DNA of 64,000 bases, taken from assembly GCA_027625915.1 (NCBI GenBank), contig JANTQA010000023.1, positions 2,232,001-2,296,000 of the forward strand, given 5' to 3'. Below the pieces are notes generated by a model. That model did no database searches, had not been told where the DNA came from, and saw only the letters and a program-made list of their open reading frames with translations. Shown piece by piece: positions 1-10,049 of the stretch. Every line of letters begins with the position of its first letter. Positions within the stretch are counted from its first letter, which is position 1. Made by a program: the position numbers and the translations under genes. The stretch comes from Anaeramoeba flamelloides (lineage: Eukaryota; Metamonada; Anaeramoebidae).

Positions 1-113
1 AAAATGTGAAAAAATGAGTTCAATTTTGAAAATTTCCAAAATAAATTTTTTCTTCTAATATTCATGCAAATCCTTGAAACACATGTATTTGACCCATTAC
101 AACTAGGACCCTT
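1..113 (-). repeat. left arm of a repeat facing the tRNA-Ile gene
   Basis: Read on the minus strand, this segment matches 1320-1440 read on the plus strand. Both contain GTCAAAGGG, then a C/A-AGTTGTAATGGGT block, then ATTAGAAGAAAAA and TTTTCAAAATTGAA-like text in the same order. The two copies are divergent (I estimate about three quarters identical) and point outward from the tRNA-Ile gene. The left copy is cut by the window edge. A related end occurs near 7290. Confidence 0.6.
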
Positions 114-1160
114 TGACGGAAAAATAATTTAAATCAATCAACTTTTCAATATTCTATATTTCCCTTTTCATTTTACATTTGTTAAGAAACACCCAAAAAT
201 GATCAAAAACAAAATCCAGTATATATACTCAGTGTTCTTAACCAATAGATGATTTTGAACATTCCACTAAAAATTATTATCCTAAAATTGTAAAAAAACA
301 GAATTTTTCTTCAAAATTATGTAATTTTCTATTTTTCTGGTTTTGAAATTCTTTAAAAATGTTTTCTTTTCTCTTTTTTCTTTGAAAAATTTGAACAAAA
401 TATTTTTTTTTTTTTTTATAAATAATATATATTTTCTTTAAAATGTAAAAAAAACATTGTTTAGGTTTAGACATTATTCTTCAACAAAGAAAAAAATAGA
501 ATTTACTATTTTTACAAACATTTCTGGGGAAATAAAGATCTTTTTTTTTGTGATTTATATGAGTAAAATAAGTTGATTTTGAACCAATATATGTGTTGGA
601 AATCTTCAATAGCTAAAATATGAATTCTTTTGGTATTAGTAAAGAAAAAAATTAGTTCAGGTTTTAGATAAAGACTCTAAATAATCATTTTTCAATTTAA
701 ATTTAGTAGTGAAATACTCTAAATTTTGTTCTGTTGAGAAATGAAAATTAGATCAGAAAATTTACAAAAATCATCTCATAACGCTATGATATTTCAGAAT
801 CTTTCCACAATAACTTCAATTCCTTCTGAATTATTTTTGAGTGATAACATCTTTCCTATCTGTAATGTTTTAAAAATTATTTACTTATAATTCTATATAG
901 GAATTGATTGTAATAGTAATGTAGTCAGAGAAAAATGAAAAATAAAATTATAAAATTGTGAGTAAGAGAATCAATGAGATACAAGTAAATGTTTTTTTTG
1001 AGTGTATTATTTTTAGTTTTGACTTTTCTTTAACATACGTAATACTTACAGTTATTTGTTCCACCTTAATAAAAAAAAATAATAATTTACTTGAAGATAA
1101 TTATTGTCTGAAAAGTTGAATTTTTCAAGAAATTTAAAAAGACCAATTTAACAGTTACTT

Positions 1161-1282
1161 TCTCGGATAGCTTAGTCGGCAGAGCGCCGTGCTTATAATA
1201 TTACAAATATACCTTTTAAGATTCACTTCTTAAATTGCACGAAGATACGCGGAGGTCGAGAGTTCGATCCTCTCTCTGAGAA
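1161..1282 (+). tRNA. tRNA-Ile(UAU) with a 49-nt intron
   Basis: A full cloverleaf can be drawn. The acceptor stem is TCTCGGA (1161-1167) with TCTGAGA (1275-1281), and A1282 is the discriminator. The D arm is GCTT/GAGC and the anticodon stem CCGTG/CGCGG. The T arm is GAGAG, TTCGATC, CTCTC. The loop reads C-T-TAT-A before the interruption and A after it, so the anticodon is TAT (1194-1196). The intron is 1198-1246, between positions 37 and 38, the canonical eukaryotic site. The A box (TAGCTTAGTCGG) and B box (AGTTCGATCC) fit Pol III promoters. The U1-A72 pair is unusual. tRNA-Ile(UAU) genes carry introns in many eukaryotes. Confidence 0.9.
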
Positions 1283-1284
1283 AA

Positions 1285-1303
1285 TTTTTTTTGCTTTTTT
1301 TTT
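1285..1303 (+). terminator. Pol III T-run terminator of tRNA-Ile
   Basis: A run of eight T (1285-1292) starts two bases after the tRNA discriminator and is followed by a second run of nine T (1295-1303). This is the expected RNA polymerase III stop signal. Confidence 0.75.
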
Positions 1304-1319
1304 AACAGATTTCTTAATT

Positions 1320-1440
1320 TTTCAGTCAAAGGGGCACAGTTGTAATGGGTAAAATACATTTTTTTAAAGGGTTTACATAGATATTAGAAGAAAAATTTTC
1401 TATCTAAAATTTCAAAATTGAAACTATTTTTTTCATTTTT
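1320..1440 (+). repeat. right arm of the repeat flanking tRNA-Ile
   Basis: This is the plus-strand counterpart of 1-113. It starts with TTTTTCAGTCAAAGGGG and runs through GTAATGGGTAAAATAC to AAATTTCAAAATTG. The same end, CAGTCAAAGGGG, recurs at 7288-7300, so this is a dispersed family and not a private palindrome of the tRNA locus. Confidence 0.6.
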
Positions 1441-2537
1441 GTTTTTTTTAATTGATTTTTTTTCACTCGTAATTCTGTTGCAAAATTTTTTTTATTGCAA
1501 GATCAATAATCACTTGGTAAAAACTTGTTATTCTAAGGTTATTGAAACGGTGGAAATGATTGTTGAACAACTGTAAAGATTTCTATTGGAATTTTATTCA
1601 ATCTTTGATCTAACCGATATTTGAATAATGAATTTGAAACACTTATCACTTCATTTTCATTTCCTTTTTCAAATATAGACCAAAAATACCAATCTTTTTC
1701 GTTTGGGGACCTAACTTCTACAAGAAAAGTATCGAAAATGAAGTTAAAATTGTTTCCTATTTAGTATTTAAATCCCAGTATAAAATCAAAACGAACATTC
1801 TTGTTTTTCTGAATAACTCCCACAGAAATCGAGTTTTTCAATTAATAAGAAAATCCAGTCATTTATTAGTTTTCTTTCAGACATATCTCAACAATTCTTT
1901 GATGTTTATTATTCTTCTTATTTCTTATTTGTTCTTCAAAGGTCAATTATATAAAATAATAGATATTTGAAAAAATTGTTTTTTTTTTTTTGGATTCCCC
2001 TTTTACAGAAATAAGGTTTACAAACAATAATTTAATAACAATTCCCTTAACATTAATTTAAATATTAGATTATTTAAATCTTTTATATTAGGTCATTTAA
2101 AATATGGAATGAAAAATATATAATTATAAAATAACAATTTTAATTTTTTTGAATTATTGGATTAATACACTTATTACCTAAATCTAAAAAATAAACAGAA
2201 ACAAATCGATTTTTTTTTTATCTAACAGAATTTATAATTGAAAAGATTATAATTTCTAATTTAAAAAATTTAAATACAAAAAAAAAATACAAAATAAATA
2301 ATTATTTTTTTTTTCCAATATCAAAAAAACAAAAGAATTGTCATCATTTATTTATCTTCAAAGTATTTCAAATTTTTATTAGTATTAAAATCTGGATTAA
2401 AGATAAATAAAAAAATAAATTCATTAACCAACCAAAATCATTTTAAATTTTTTATTTTAAACTTGGAAAAATTTTAGGCAAATATGGTGCGCTAAGGTAT
2501 ACATACACACACAGGCACACACATATATACCTAATAT
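1441..2537. other. AT-rich spacer
   Basis: No open frame or RNA gene is supported here. There is a degenerate CA tract at about 2501-2525 just beyond the stop codon of the minus-strand gene that begins at 5147, and an AAATAAATAATTATT motif near 2293. Confidence 0.5.
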
Positions 2538-5147
2538 TTAACAACAAAAAAACCGTTTTTTTTCTTTTTTTTTATGTAAAATATTCATATTTCTTTTCTT
2601 TAGCCAATATTTATCATTCTGGTTTCTTTTATGGTTACTATATTCTGGGAATATTGAACGGTAAAGAGCGGCGACAAATTTACCGTTTGAACTAAATGCC
2701 CAAACTCCCAATGATCGAATGAGTGGTCCCAATAGAGAATAAAAATGTAAAATTCTAAATAAATTTTTCATGAAAAACACAGGATTCAAGATTCTATAGC
2801 GATACCAAATATAAATCCTAGTGATCAAACTGCCCGTTTCTGGCATTACTCTAAAGAGCAATTCTTTACATCTATTTAATAACGATTCGCCAAGATAGGG
2901 GTTAAACATGGAGGACGATGTATAAAAGGAGTATCCGTGCACCATGAACTCTAAAATTGTCCATGTCATGAGGGTGTATTTCATACTCGGCGACAATCTA
3001 TCTTGTGGTATTTTGAAAAAGGAAATAGCTGACAAAATATCCATTGATGTTTCTGAAGAGATGGCATTTATTAAAAAATATATGCTTTGGTCTCTTCGGA
3101 TTACTCTGCCCTCTTCATTAATTTTAATGTCTACGCTATTGAAAACTTGACCTGGCTCCCATTGGCCTAATATTTGGATGTGCTTTTTATGAAGTGAGAG
3201 CATCAAATGTGGGATGGCCAAATATACAAAGTAAATTGGCACCATGATGACCTGGAGCACATTAATCAGGTTCTCGTAATTCCAAAAGGAGCTCTCGGGG
3301 ACTTCTTCCAAAGAGGATGTGTTCAAATAAAGAGTGGGTATTCTAGTGAACGAAATGGCTATCAACAGAAAATTTGGCACATAAGTAATTAACAGCTTGG
3401 TTGTTTGGATCAATTTCTTTAAATCGTCTTCTGACTTGATGCTTTGGAAGAGTCTCCGTGCCTTGATCAAGTATTTTGAACCGACGTATAAGGCAAGAAT
3501 CGTGGTAATTATTGTGTAAATCATAAAACTAGACCAATAGTTATTAATAATAAAGAGATCAATCAAAATGGTACTGACAATCATCGTTATAATAAACAAG
3601 AAGTAATACAGCAGAGACTTTTGAAATTGATCTAATTTTGGGAAAATTCGAAAATTGATTTTTTTGAAACAATTCAGTTTAATGGTCAACTTTTTAATTT
3701 TCTTTTCGCTCTGTGAAACAAAGGTAAATGTTCGTAAAGCACCGATAGCGCCAAACAAATTCTTTAATAACAGTAAGGCCTGTTCAGAGCTTTGATCGAT
3801 TCCTAACAAATAGACTCGGAAAATCATCGCAAGCAATTCTGCTAAAAATGAGACCTTATGTGAAAATTTGATATACACGATCGACGTAAAGACTCTTTTT
3901 TTTAAAACCAAGTTTGCTGCAACATCCATTAGGGGCTTGTTGTTGAGAATTTGCATTTTGATCCTGTTTTCTTGTTCGTTTTCCAAATCGTCGCCACTGC
4001 CAATCCCAATGCCACTGCTTTGAGAGTTTTTATTGACATTTATTTTTTTTTTTTTTTTTTTTTTTGATTTGGGACGCTTTCCTTTTTCAGATTCTGAACT
4101 TTTGCCAGAACCAGAACCAGAACCAGAACCAGAGTCAGAATCAGAATCGCTCTCATAATTACTAATTAAATCTGAAGAAAGATCTTGTGATTCTAATAAT
4201 TTTTCATGTAGGTTTGGAAGCTGTAAATTTAACAATAGGTCCTCGGCATTATTTTTTTTTGACTTATGCTTCTTCTGTTGATAAGAGCCAAATAACTTTC
4301 GTATTTTGGAATCAAATGGCAGGTGTGCAGCAAAGAGCGCCAATAGCCTGTATGTGACAGAAATGATCCAGATGGTGATAAGAACAGAAATCCCCCAGTC
4401 TCGTAGCCATCCTGGAAATTTGGAAATGTAGAAACACGTCTCAAAAAGATCGCATGCATCGAGAGTATCAATACAGATCTTGGTGATTTCGGTTTCAGAA
4501 ATCCTTCGGAATGGATCAATGGGATCCACGGGCCTCAGCACTAAGTGCCAACAAAAAAATACAATCGAGCTTAACCCTACAGTCCCCAATAGTGTGTTCC
4601 CCCCTAAAAAGTCGGTGTGGTTCAAGGTTTCTGAAACTTGGTAGATTGAAAAAAAAATGACAGAAATCAGAACACCATAGACAAGCCCACCTAATTGTAA
4701 AGAGACGATACACTTTGTTGGTTGATCAAAGATATAAATTTTGTCCTGATACTTTATTTTCTGAATGCTTTTATGATAGAGATGACGCGAATAAAATAAG
4801 AGGATCACGATAATTGCCCAGAAAATACTCACAACAGCAACATTCATCACCTTGAGTTTGCCGATAAAACAAATCAAAAGGATCCCTTGCACAAGCAAAG
4901 TGAAGAGCGTCCCAAAAAACCATAATGGCGAAAACCTTGTTGGGAGGAGTGCGGGCAAATGCTCGTTTTCCAAATAGATGTGGATGAAATGGTGCTTTGG
5001 GAAGCGTGTCTTGTTGATTATCAATTCGGGCTCGATTTGGTATCTAATCACCTTTTGCTTTTTCCCTTCACTGAACTCACTCATCGTGGAGCTTGACGAT
5101 TCGTTTTCAAATGCTTCGAGTGCTCGATTTCCTATTTCCGCTAACAT
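2538..5147 (-). CDS. large polytopic membrane protein of unknown family (869 aa)
   Basis: A single uninterrupted frame starts at ATG 5147-5145 with A at -3. I see at least ten strongly hydrophobic segments, near residues 74-96, 101-120, 150-172, 184-204, 250-274, 433-450, 458-478, 511-534, 537-560, 587-605 and 627-651. A cytosolic-type insert (about 280-400) holds an acidic SDSD/SGSG tract followed by a KKKKKKK block. The region after 651 is amphipathic and may add re-entrant or membrane helices. The C-terminus is a lysine-rich tail ending in FFCC, a place where lipid attachment to cysteine is conceivable. The gene has clearly higher G+C than its flanks, as expected for coding DNA. I do not recognise the family. 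A transporter, channel or receptor are all possible, and no catalytic motif is visible. Confidence 0.85.
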   Translation of the reverse strand: MLAEIGNRALEAFENESSSSTMSEFSEGKKQKVIRYQIEPELIINKTRFPKHHFIHIYLENEHLPALLPTRFSPLWFFGTLFTLLVQGILLICFIGKLKVMNVAVVSIFWAIIVILLFYSRHLYHKSIQKIKYQDKIYIFDQPTKCIVSLQLGGLVYGVLISVIFFSIYQVSETLNHTDFLGGNTLLGTVGLSSIVFFCWHLVLRPVDPIDPFRRISETEITKICIDTLDACDLFETCFYISKFPGWLRDWGISVLITIWIISVTYRLLALFAAHLPFDSKIRKLFGSYQQKKHKSKKNNAEDLLLNLQLPNLHEKLLESQDLSSDLISNYESDSDSDSGSGSGSGSGKSSESEKGKRPKSKKKKKKKINVNKNSQSSGIGIGSGDDLENEQENRIKMQILNNKPLMDVAANLVLKKRVFTSIVYIKFSHKVSFLAELLAMIFRVYLLGIDQSSEQALLLLKNLFGAIGALRTFTFVSQSEKKIKKLTIKLNCFKKINFRIFPKLDQFQKSLLYYFLFIITMIVSTILIDLFIINNYWSSFMIYTIITTILALYVGSKYLIKARRLFQSIKSEDDLKKLIQTTKLLITYVPNFLLIAISFTRIPTLYLNTSSLEEVPESSFWNYENLINVLQVIMVPIYFVYLAIPHLMLSLHKKHIQILGQWEPGQVFNSVDIKINEEGRVIRRDQSIYFLINAISSETSMDILSAISFFKIPQDRLSPSMKYTLMTWTILEFMVHGYSFYTSSSMFNPYLGESLLNRCKELLFRVMPETGSLITRIYIWYRYRILNPVFFMKNLFRILHFYSLLGPLIRSLGVWAFSSNGKFVAALYRSIFPEYSNHKRNQNDKYWLKKRNMNILHKKKEKKRFFCC

Positions 5148-5703
5148 TTTGCAAATAACACGATTGAAGTTTTGAAAAAAATGATTAATACGGAATCTTG
5201 TTTATTTTAAAAAATCTCTTGACTTTTCAAAGCTTTCTAAAAATTGAAAACAATTTACAAACCTTTGAAGGGTTTTTCATCATTGTAAAATAGTGAAAAT
5301 CCTAACAATAGTGTTTTTTTTTACAAACGAGAAAAAAATATCTATTTGGCAAATTTTCATTTTTTGGATTTTGACAGCAATTGTTGTCGTTTTCTGGTAA
5401 AGATTAAAAAAAAACCTAGTTTAGAGATATTTGAGATAGTTAATATTTCTTTTTAGGAATTGACTTGAGAAAAAACAATAATATTCGATAGGACATGGAA
5501 TGGAATTTTAAATTCACATAATTATTTTCACCCAACCCCTCTAATAACCTAGTCAATTTAATTTTTCATTTTTTTCCAATTTTAACCTTTTATACAAATA
5601 TTACCTGATTCTTATGAATGTTTTGTGTCTTTCCTATTTTTCATTTGTTTCTCACTCGTCTTAAAATTTCCAGAAGAGTTAAAACAATTTTACAAATTGA
5701 GTA

Positions 5704-6180
5704 CAGTGGTGTCGATAAAACATGTTGACAAATTTTGACCCATTTAAAAAATATAACGAATGCTTTTATTTTTTAAGGACTCAAGAATTAGAGATTGGAA
5801 TGTTAGTCGACAGATTCTTGGTTCAGACCTAAATTGATCTTTAGAGGTTAGTTCTTTGATTAACCGAAATGATTCAATACAATTTTATGTTTTGGTTTCA
5901 AAACTTTTGTTGTAATTATAAATTTTGTCCGATAAAAAGCTTTTTTTTTTTTAAGACAAAAAATGATATTATTTTCATTTTTTTGCTAAAAAAATATATT
6001 TAAATCTTTTAATAGCTTCACAATTCTTAATTAAAGTTGATTTTAAAGAACCCTATTTCTTGTTTATATCTTATTATTATCCTATGAGTTTTTCTATTTT
6101 ATTTCTAAAGTAAGTTCATTTTTTTTTTACCTGAGTTAAATTTTCGTAAGAGGCTAAAGTTAATACATTGTCTAGTTATA
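5704..6180 (+). mobile_element. Tc1/mariner-type MITE, ~480-bp family, old copy
   Basis: The left end reads TA then CAGTGGTGTCG followed by CATGTTGAC. The copy at 51899-52378 has the same end in reverse orientation (CATGTTGACAACC next to CACCACTT-TA). Internally the two share the block ATTCTTGGTTCAGA, then a CTTTAGAGGTTAG block, then GAGTTAAATTTTCGTAA. CAGT ends and a TA target are the signature of Tc1/mariner elements. The right end is decayed, so its boundary is approximate. Confidence 0.6.
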
Positions 6181-7284
6181 CAGGTATATTTTAAAAATTG
6201 TTTCATGTGATACTATAAAGGATTATTTGTAATTTATGTATATTTACGATTATTTTTATATCTATGATTGAGTTGTGGGTTTTATTGAATAATAAGGTAA
6301 TTTATCTCGATAAAATTTATATTTGGGTTATTTGAAGAAAATCACTAATTTTGGTAAAACTATTTTATACTAGTCACATTCTAAAATTGAAAAGTCCATT
6401 CTTAAAAGACCCACGAGTTGATATTCAAGTATTATCGAAACTAAAACTAAGGGTATAATATCCTTCAAAATTATCTGAAGTGAAAGTTCTTCACGAGGTA
6501 AATAATTTCTATTTCAAATTTGACTTTTTAGGTTTGAAAATTTCAAAAAGTTTTTGGAACTCTTTTTGTAATTACAAAAATCAAAAAAATAGTATTATTT
6601 CGATTTTCTTTCAATATAAAATCAATTAATTTTTTTTTTCTTGTAGCATTGTATTCTCATCCCCAGATAAAATAAAATAAAGATAATCCTATACACTTTT
6701 TATGGCAAATTCTTTTATTTTTTTTAATAAAAACAATTACATATTTTATAGAAATTTCCCTAAATGTGTAAGGGTTAAAACATTAAAATTTTGGACATGT
6801 AAAATTTAAGACGTTAGATTGTTAAAAGACTAGTAACCAGAAAAAGATTTTAAGTAAAAATTAAAGTTATTCAAAACAAAACTGTTGGGAATGAAACTGA
6901 TAGTTTAAATGAGATCTTTTTTTGTTCTTCTTATTTACCCAATACACATCCAATTCAATATTCAATAGTATACTAAAATAAAATGAATTTTGAAGGGAAA
7001 CTTCTTGATTTTTTCTTGTATGATAAATCTGTAATAAATTTGACAAAAATTTTTTTAAATTTTTTATATTTTCCATATACTTTTATTTTTTGAATTTTTA
7101 TTTTAAAAATTAGTGATCTAAAGTTGTTTCTATTTTTTTAATAAAAATTTTACCTTTAATCTTTCATTTAAAGTTTTTTCTTTGAGAATAATTTACTTTA
7201 AGTAACTAATATCATTTTTATTCGTTGTTTATTTACAGTTTCAATAATTATTTAATTTGTTGGACTTCTAAAAAAAAATCCTCC

Positions 7285-7418
7285 TTTTCAGTCAAAGGGG
7301 TCCAGTTTTAATGAAGAAATAAAATACATTCTATGAGTTTAATTCATTATTATTCTCAAACTAACATTTCAATTTTTAGATCAAAATCATTTTTTCTTAT
7401 TTTGTAAATTTTTTTTTT

Positions 7419-7456
<38 letters not shown>

Positions 7457-7815
7457 CTTTTTCCTTTTCTTTTCTTCTTTTCTTTTTTATTTTTTTTTTA
7501 AAAATTAAATATGAAAAAAAAAAATGTTTGAAACTCCAAATTAACATAAAGAATTTTTAAGCGTTGTATATTCTTTTATAATTCATACGTTTACAAGAGA
7601 AAAATCTTATTGTAAATAATTTTAATTTCCATAAGAAATTGAGAATTTTGGACGAGACATTTCAATGAAAGAGCTATAAAATTTTTTAACATTTTTTTTT
7701 TTTTGGAATTTATGGTTTGTTCAGGGGTTTCTTTTATATTTATTAACTCAAATACGAAGTTTATTATTTTTCGCATTTCTAAACAATCTAAGTTTGGTTG
7801 ATTCTTAAAAATAAA
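7285..7815 (+). repeat. dispersed repeat, copy 1 (inverted copy at 31.3-31.7 kb)
   Basis: The plus strand here matches the minus strand of 31260-31745. At one end both share GGTCCAGTTTTA followed by TTAATTCATTATT and CAATTTTTAGATCAAA. At the other end both share AAACAATCTAAGTTTGGTTG. The end CAGTCAAAGGGG also matches the repeats flanking tRNA-Ile. No coding sequence is apparent. The superfamily is unknown. Confidence 0.65.
7421..7456 (+). repeat. 36-base poly-T run
   Basis: An uninterrupted run of T, followed by further T/C-rich sequence to 7498. Confidence 0.95.
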
Positions 7816-8334
7816 GTTACTTTTTCATTTTTGGCTGAACACCTTTTCGACTAATGGAGTTTAGAAATACAAATTTTATTTGGGGAATTGTATTTGAAAA
7901 TACGTAATATTATTTTAACAATAATAAATTTAATAGTAAATTCAAAATAATTCTATCATATCTTGGTATTGAGATATTAAGGAAAAAAGAGGCCACCTTA
8001 ATACCAGAATTAGGTAAAATACCAATATTATTAAATAAATTAGAAAGGTATTTGCATTAAAAGGGAAAAAAATTTAACAAAAATTTTCCTTTTTTTTTCT
8101 TTTACATAGGGGGATTCAAAGAAATGAAGTTGGTTTTAATTTGTGATCTCTATTTTTAAAAATAAAATTTAAAGAAAATAAAGCAGAAAATTATTTCACA
8201 TGTATTTTACAAATATCTATACTTTTTAAAACAATTGATCCATTTTTATCATTTTCAAAAAGTTGAAATTTCAGCATATTTTCAAATTATTTCTTCAATA
8301 TCAATTATTTAAAAATAATTTTTGTCTAGGGACT

Positions 8335-9550
8335 AGTAAACTAAAAAAAATCTTCAAATAAATTTGATAACAAATTAAAAAAAAATTCACCCTATCTTGT
8401 AATTGAAAAACAAAGTAAAAATTTGATAAATACAAGACAGAACTTATTTTTAATACAATTTTCAGAAATGAATTATTGTTTATAAATGTTTGATCCATTT
8501 TTCTCATTTTTAGAAAAGTTCAAAATCCAACATATTTCTAAATTATTAAAAAAAAAAAATTCTCTTTGATAGAAGATTGAAATCTTATTGCCTGTAAAGA
8601 AAGTGTACAAAAAAACACTTTAAAAATAAAAACATTAATTTTTTCAAATAGTTCTATCTAAAATCTACTTTAAGACATAAAAAAATACAAAAAATAATTT
8701 AAAATTTGAATAAGATATAATTTTTGATTCAAAGAACAGTTCTAATCAATTTTTTCTTATTATTGAACAAAAAAATAAGAGAAAAAAAAACCAAACAATT
8801 CCCTTCAAAACTCTCCCAATATACTTTTCTAAAACCTGCAAAATTCAACTTATAATCCAAAGAAATACTTTTTAATTTGATTATTTTTAATCAATAATTA
8901 ATAACCCAATCTTAATTATGATAGTAGGTTATTAAAATACCAAAGATTAAATTTATAAATAAACTATACAATTATTTTTCATTTTTTAAGATTTTATAAC
9001 AAATAAAATTAATTCAAATAATAATTCGATTAAAGAAAAAAATATGAAATTCTCAAAGAATTTATTTTAATAATAATAGTTCATTGTTTATACCCTTGAA
9101 TATTGAAAAAAAATATTTCCTGATCATTTAAATTTCAAGATATTTAATAAATATTTAAGAATAAAATAAAGATTCAATTTTTTTATATGTTCAAGGATAC
9201 AATATTTAGGTTTATTTTTTGATAATTTTAAAATAAGATTAACTATCAAATATTATTTTTTTCATATAAACTCTCAGAAATTACTAAAAGTGATATTTCT
9301 TGAAAAAATGAAAATTTTGGCAAAATTTTTATTTTTCTATTTTGATCCAAAAACCCAACAAAAAAGGATCAGATCTTTTGACTGAAAATATAATTGGGAA
9401 AAATGAAACCCCTTACTTCAAAATGATATCTACTTTCTCTAAAGTTGATAAATGAAGTTTCATATTGTGTTTAATTGTATCCTTATGTAAATAATTACTC
9501 TATTACCTTTAGGAAAAAAAATAAATTAGAGTTTATATTTCCTAAAACCA
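8335..9550 (+). repeat. ~1.2-kb dispersed repeat, copy 1 (direct copy at 39.3-41.0 kb)
   Basis: Order-conserved matches with 39345-40966 include GAAATGAATTATTGTTT, TTAGAAAAGTTCAAAAT, TATAATCCAAAGAAATAC and TCTCTAAAGTTGATAAATG. The last matching block is TTTAATTGTATCCTT. No long frame is present. The second copy carries a mariner-type insertion that this copy lacks. Just upstream, 8215-8285 resembles 8455-8540, a local partial duplication. Confidence 0.75.
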
Positions 9551-10049
9551 ACATTTTGTGTAAAAATTATTCATCTTTACGCAGGATCGAAATCATGTAC
9601 TAAAATTTTTATTCGTCGAAAAAGACAATTTATAATTCTTTGAAGATTTATTTGTGTTTGTTGTACTTTCTGAACAAAAAAGAAATTAAATAGAAACTAA
9701 AACAAAGTCGTAGTTCCTTTTCCAAAGAACTTGAGTAAATACCAATCTTGAAAATTCCATTAACTGGGAGTTAGAAAACTTATATCTGAAAAAAATTTCT
9801 TCAAATTTACAGAACTAAAAAAAATTTTTTGATTTTTTTGCTTAATACAATGTGAATAAAATATTTCTCATTTATTTTGTGATCAAATTTTCTCCAAGAT
9901 TTTCTGAAAAAGGTTACGAAAAAATAAAAAAATCAAAATAAAATCTTCATCAAAAAAAAGTTTTTTTATTTTTTTGTTTTCTTCTTTTTTTCTTCTTTCA
10001 TTTGTTTTTAAAAAAGTTTTAAATTTGATCCAAACAAATCGTATTTTTG

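Larger units (their letters stand above)
5148..10049. other. long spacer with dispersed repeats
   Basis: No gene is supported. The stretch contains a Tc1-like MITE (5704-6180), a repeat shared with 31.3-31.7 kb (7285-7815), a 36-base T run (7421-7456) and a ~1.2-kb repeat shared with 39.3-41.0 kb (8335-9550). The rest is AT-rich sequence in which I see nothing. The last 90 bases before 10050 are pyrimidine-rich and may hold the promoter of the Edc4-like gene. Confidence 0.6.

Noticed and set aside
10047-10049. TTG as start of the Edc4-like gene
   Set aside because: ATG follows directly at 10050; non-ATG starts were likewise set aside for the genes at 36024, 53254 and 59827.
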